Assembly (NCBI RefSeq): GCF_006715305.1
Contig: NZ_VFMY01000001.1
Span: 310,001-374,000 of the forward strand
DNA length: 64,000 bases
DNA from: Arthrobacter sp. SLBN-100
Lineage (GTDB): Bacteria > Actinomycetota > Actinomycetes > Actinomycetales > Micrococcaceae
Direction of reading: 5' to 3'
The notes beneath the pieces were generated by a model. That model made no database searches, was not told the origin of the DNA, and was given only the letters and a program-made list of their open reading frames with translations. Positions 61,060 to 64,000 of the stretch are shown in pieces; the first letter of the stretch is position 1, and every line of letters starts with the position of its first letter. The position numbers and the translations under genes are program-made.

Positions 61060-61429
61060 GACATCCCGATGACCGCGACTCCGTGGGTGAGTCCTAGTGA
61101 CTCGGCTTTTCAGCGGCGAACGGCCGTTAGAAATCCGCCTAGCCATTCGGAAACTGGAAGCTGATGCCCAACTATTCCAAGGTGGCGCAGTGGGCGCCTG
61201 CTCTTCAGTAATCACTTTTCTGCATAGTCATCGGGTATCAGGGGCGTCGTCGGAGCGTCCAGAATCAGGTCGGTCGCGTCGCCGTAGAGGGGTTGGTTAT
61301 CGGAGGCCCGGCCGCTTTCTGCGAACGATCCCCAGATGTCCAATATCGCAGATGATTTTTGCGTTCTCCTGCTCGACGGCAATCACGCGCATGTTCGTCA
61401 TCTCGTCGACATCCCATTTCGCGGTCGCC
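61060..61429. other. Interval with only debris
   Basis: No supported gene. A minus-strand frame at 61297-61420 (MTNMRVIAVEQENAKIICDI) may be part of the same decayed gene as 61430-61768. Confidence 0.4.
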
Positions 61430-61768
61430 TCAGTGTGCGTGTCCGAAGCGCTCCCGGGCAGTTCGAGCGGACGTGCCGAGGGCGGCACCGATAACCTCCC
61501 AAGAGTCTCCGTTCACTCGGGCGGCGCTGACAGCGGCGTCTAGCTCGGCCTCGGCCTTAGCGGCAGCCGTACGGGCAGCGGTTATCCGGCGGAAGTCCGC
61601 GGCGTCCCTGTCAACGCGCGGCGTCGGGCTCAGGCGAAGGAGCGTGCCGTCTACCCGCAGGGGCGCGGCTAGGTGCTCGACGTGCAGGACGTAACCTTCT
61701 TCGTGCCCGCGCTGAATGTAGAGGGTGAGGACGACCTTTCCCTCGCCGTGTCCACTTTCCCGTAGCTT
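61430..61768 (-). pseudogene. Remnant of a small helix-turn-helix protein
   Basis: The minus strand reads VVLTLYIQRGHEEGYVLHVE, then DAADFRRITAARTAAAKAEA and NGDSWEVIGAALGTSARTARERFGHAH before TGA 61430. The SWEVIGAALGTSARTARERF segment is a clear helix-turn-helix. An in-frame TGA (61769-61771) closes the frame upstream (after AYRPE), and no start codon fits between, so the N-terminus is broken. Confidence 0.55.
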
Positions 61769-61866
61769 TCACTCGGGGCGATAGGCCACGGGCGCGGCCT
61801 CAAGTGGGGTGGACGGCTTGTCTCCTGCACGTCCAACCGAGTTATGGCAGAAAATATAGCAGCTGA

Positions 61867-61876
61867 GTTGTACAAC
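61867..61876. promoter_or_regulatory. Putative HigA-type operator GTTGTACAAC
   Basis: Perfect 10-bp palindrome, followed by a direct half-repeat GAGTTGTAT 6 bases on, and 23 bases before the toxin ATG. This is the typical place for HigA-like autorepression. Confidence 0.55.
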
Positions 61877-61899
61877 AGGTGAGTTGTATTCTGGACTCG

Positions 61900-62254
61900 A
61901 TGTGCACTGTGGATGTGGGCCTGGTTGAGCCGTGGCTGTTAGGTCTTGACCAAGACTCGTATGAGCAGATTGTTGCTGCATTAGAGCTTCTCGCCGAGCG
62001 CGGACCTCAACTTGGTCGTCCATTGGTCGACACGGTGGTCCGTTCACGGCATAAGAACATGAAGGAACTGCGGCCGGGATCGAGCGGGCGGTCGGAACTA
62101 CGAATCCTGTTTGCCTTTGATCCGGAGCGGCGGGCGATCCTGCTTGTCGCCGGGGACAAGGGGGGGCAACTGGAGCAAGTCGTACACGACGAACATTCCG
62201 GTTGCGGATGACCTGTTCGATGATCATCTGAGGATCCTGAAAGGAGAGGCATAG
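61900..62254 (+). pseudogene. higB: HigB/RelE-type toxin with a frameshift in a G7 tract
   Basis: ATG 61900 opens VEPWLLGLDQDSYEQIVAAL, then VVRSRHKNMKELRPGSSGRS, ELRILFAFDPERRAILLVAGDKGG, a phage-derived Gp49/HigB-type toxin. In DNA reading AAG then six G's (62158-62166) one extra G throws the frame; without it the end reads NWSKSYTTNIPVADDLFDDH to TAG 62252-62254, overlapping the antitoxin start. The antitoxin is intact, so the module is either inactivated, phase-variable through the G tract, or a sequencing artefact. Confidence 0.78.
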
Positions 62255-62559
62255 TGGCGAAGTCCATGGAAGAACTACTGGCTAAGCGTCCGGTTGACCG
62301 GGCAGCTGTGAATGCTCACAAGAAGCGCATGCTCGATGAGGTCCGGGCCTACCGGCTTCGGGAGCTCCGCGAGGCCTCTGAGCTGACGCAGGTCGAGCTG
62401 GCTGGGCGCCTGCATGTCAGCCAGAACCGGGTCTCCCGTATCGAGCACGGTGACATTGATCGTGCCCAGGTCGACACCTTGCGGAAATACGTCGAGGCGC
62501 TCGGCGGCCGGCTTCGTGTCGAGGTAGAGCTAGGCGACCAACGAATCCAGATCGCCTGA
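62254..62559 (+). CDS. higA: XRE-family HTH antitoxin (HigA-like)
   Basis: A 101-aa protein starting with GTG 62254 (after GGAGAGGC). The XRE helix-turn-helix ASELTQVELAGRLHVSQNRVSRIEHGD is at residues about 43-70, followed by TLRKYVEALGGRLRVEVEL, the dimerisation strand usual in HigA antitoxins of toxin-first modules. It overlaps the toxin stop codon. It probably binds GTTGTACAAC at 61867. Confidence 0.85.
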   Translation: MAKSMEELLAKRPVDRAAVNAHKKRMLDEVRAYRLRELREASELTQVELAGRLHVSQNRVSRIEHGDIDRAQVDTLRKYVEALGGRLRVEVELGDQRIQIA

Positions 62560-62716
62560 CGAAGTTACTGGCAGGTATGCATCGTCTATGAATCGCCGCT
62601 ATCGACGACTGTGAAACGCAGAGCAGGGGCGCAGGGCACGACAGCGGGGCTCCCTGTCTCGCCGACGACCCCGCCTACTGCGCAGAAGTCGCCCACTTTC
62701 TGCGGCGGGCAGCTAT

Positions 62717-63366
62717 CTAGCCGTTCCGGGGGCCGCTTCTTGGACCGGCCTCGTTGTCCCTACTGGAGGGCAGTTCCCGCCAGCTGACGCCGTAGGTTTA
62801 GAGACATGACAAACTTCGATCGCTTGCCTGATTCTCGACCCCAGTTTGCTAGAAATCAGCCGCGGGGAAACTTTGAGGAGCGATTCGGCATCCTTTCCAA
62901 GTACTCCGTTCCACTCAGAACCCGTGGGTCTGCCGAGGCTGTCGCTTCCCGGAGAACCGCTCCGAGCCAACACTCGAGGATGTATTCGTTAAGTTGAACC
63001 ACCGCAATCACACCGGCCGTACACCCGGGCTCAACCGGCACGACGTCCAACACTTGCTCACTCTGCATGGATCGCTCACCGGAGAAGCCGCGCTCGCGAT
63101 GGATGATCTGTCAGCAATTAATAAGCTTCGGAGAGCGCACGAAGAACGAATTTCGGCAAACCTCAATCGAGCTGAACTCCTGGATCTTTTGGACGGCTTT
63201 GTCCGTGGGGGTCTAGTTAAGCGTGTGGGGCGGAGTCGTTACTACTGCATCCCCTCGAAGCTCGAGTCGGCGGGCTCCTAGACTGTGGCTCTAGTTCTTG
63301 TTCGGCGCATTAGGGCTGAGCGCTTTTCCTGAACAACCCCTGCGTCCGTCAAGCGAAGTTTCTTCC
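62717..63366 (+). repeat. Long direct repeat, copy 2 (partner 11783-12526)
   Basis: CTAGCCGTTCCGG to AAGCGAAGTTTCTTC, colinear with copy 1 but lacking 70 bp and the terminator hairpin. Confidence 0.8.
62806..63281 (+). pseudogene. Zinc-ribbon protein gene, second copy, broken by a 70-bp deletion
   Basis: MTNFDRLPDSRPQFARNQPR through ILSKYS matches the protein encoded at 11885. Then 70 bp (11988-12057 of the first copy) are missing at 62908/62909, removing the first CxxC pair and shifting the frame. The remainder (LNRHDVQHLLTLHGSLTGEA to YYCIPSKLESAGS) is open in another frame. The deletion joins a CCG microhomology. Non-functional unless the downstream part is translated alone. Confidence 0.85.
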
Positions 63367-64000
63367 CGGCGATACCGTCTTACGGTGCTGGTGAGGGAGA
63401 GGCTCGCCTTGAGAGGATGTGACCTGGCTGACCACCGCGCGTAGTACGGTACTGCTTTCTTGCAATGGAGAGGCGCCTCCTTGTTCTTTACAAGTAACTT
63501 GACTCGTCCCGTCGACGAGAGAGAGTCGCCCGTGCCACACACCAGTGCGGCGCGTTCCTGTCTCGCCCAAGGCAGGACCGCTTCAATTCACGGGGATAGA
63601 AACAATCATCCGCAGGCACTTTCGGGGATCGCTCCTTGGGTCAACCACTAGCGTCATGGCTTTGAGAAATGAAGGAGGCAGCCCGATTTCAGGTTGATTG
63701 AAGAAGTCCGATCGACTGTCGGTGACTCGTGTCACGCTGACGAGGGGGAGCTAGTACAGGCGTTCATGCACCTTGCTGATTTTTCGACCTAAGGGAGCCT
63801 GTGGACATTGTCCGCACTTTTCGTCTCGGACTGCTTTGCACAGCCCTGCTTCTTCCTCGATCGCGGTAGTGACGCGCGATCCTACGCTTGAGCGCCTATC
63901 GGTGGCCGACAGCTAAGGCTTCAGGGCCAGATGCCGTCGTGGCGGTGCGCTGGGTCTGGCGGGTGTTGTCTTATTCGCGCTTTGCGAGGTCGTGTTCTTG
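63282..64000. other. Terminal interval without a gene
   Basis: End of the long repeat, then no supported gene. Palindrome P10 lies at 63799-63817, followed by TTTTCGTCTCGGACTGCTTT as in other units, but no tRNA-like segment is seen before the window ends. Confidence 0.5.
63799..63817. repeat. Palindrome P10 (degenerate)
   Basis: CTGTGGACATTGTCCGCAC; the core GTGGACATTGTCC is intact and the outer arm has mismatches. Confidence 0.65.

Noticed and set aside
57885..63281. Helicase remnant and broken zinc-ribbon gene as one duplicated unit split by a single insertion
   Set aside because: The helicase remnant is much more diverged from its intact relative than the zinc-ribbon copy is from its own, so one event cannot explain both.
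1..64000. CRISPR arrays
   Set aside because: The repeats seen are irregularly spaced by hundreds to thousands of bases with no uniform spacers and no cas genes.

Overview
The window reads as accessory DNA from a high-GC Gram-positive actinobacterium, most likely Arthrobacter/Pseudarthrobacter-like (Micrococcaceae). This rests on the GC-rich codon use, the GTG/TTG starts, actinobacterial-type transporters, LacI regulators and glycosidases, and the style of the Doc and Phd-like toxin-antitoxin (TA) proteins. No ribosomal or housekeeping marker is present, so the genus is inference, and I cannot tell a chromosomal island from a large plasmid.

Layout. (1) 1-3.2 kb: the 3' part of a GH3 beta-glucosidase and a LacI regulator. 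(2) 3.4-12.5 kb: a patchwork of decayed and intact TA modules (Doc remnant, RHH/Doc pair, Phd-like/RelE-like pair), an IS5 remnant, a VOC protein, a PEBP protein, and a primase-helicase of the TOTE conflict type followed by a zinc-ribbon protein. (3) 13.1-23.1 kb: a tight catabolic operon (MHS-type uptake carrier, two ACMSD-like amidohydrolases, FMN hydroxyacid oxidase, Rieske protein, HpaI-type aldolase, phosphotriesterase-family hydrolase, [2Fe-2S] ferredoxin, ferredoxin reductase) followed by a GntR/FCD regulator. It has electron-transfer partners but no recognisable terminal oxygenase. (4) 25.2-54.2 kb: a carbohydrate-utilisation locus with a LacI regulator, a YesL/DUF624 protein, two complete sets of ABC sugar-import genes without ATPase, GH36, GH127 and GH13 enzymes, ManA-type isomerase, BadF-type kinase, sugar isomerase, D-2-hydroxyacid dehydrogenase, a 1308-aa uncharacterised protein and a 1340-aa secreted heparinase-like protein. 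A perfect or near-perfect TGATATCGATATCA operator occurs upstream of three of its transcripts, which makes it look like one LacI regulon. (5) 50.7-52.2 kb (an RHH/Doc remnant and IS3 debris inside the locus edge) and 55-63.4 kb: TA modules and many broken genes.

The most unusual feature is a dispersed repeat family. At least ten 17-19-bp palindromes of the form GTGTNGACANTGTCNACAC are confined to the non-metabolic parts. Four of them are followed, always in the same orientation, by a segment ending in what looks like the T-loop and 3' acceptor strand of a tRNA-Leu. The two best such units (about 24.5 and 55.0 kb) bracket the whole sugar locus, and the units near 7.5 and 24.5 kb bracket the TOTE-like gene plus the catabolic operon. 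I interpret these as old site-specific integration or recombination scars. No integrase gene is visible in the window.

Starts were chosen by Shine-Dalgarno position, translational coupling and known N-termini. No database search was possible, so family calls rest on motif recognition.
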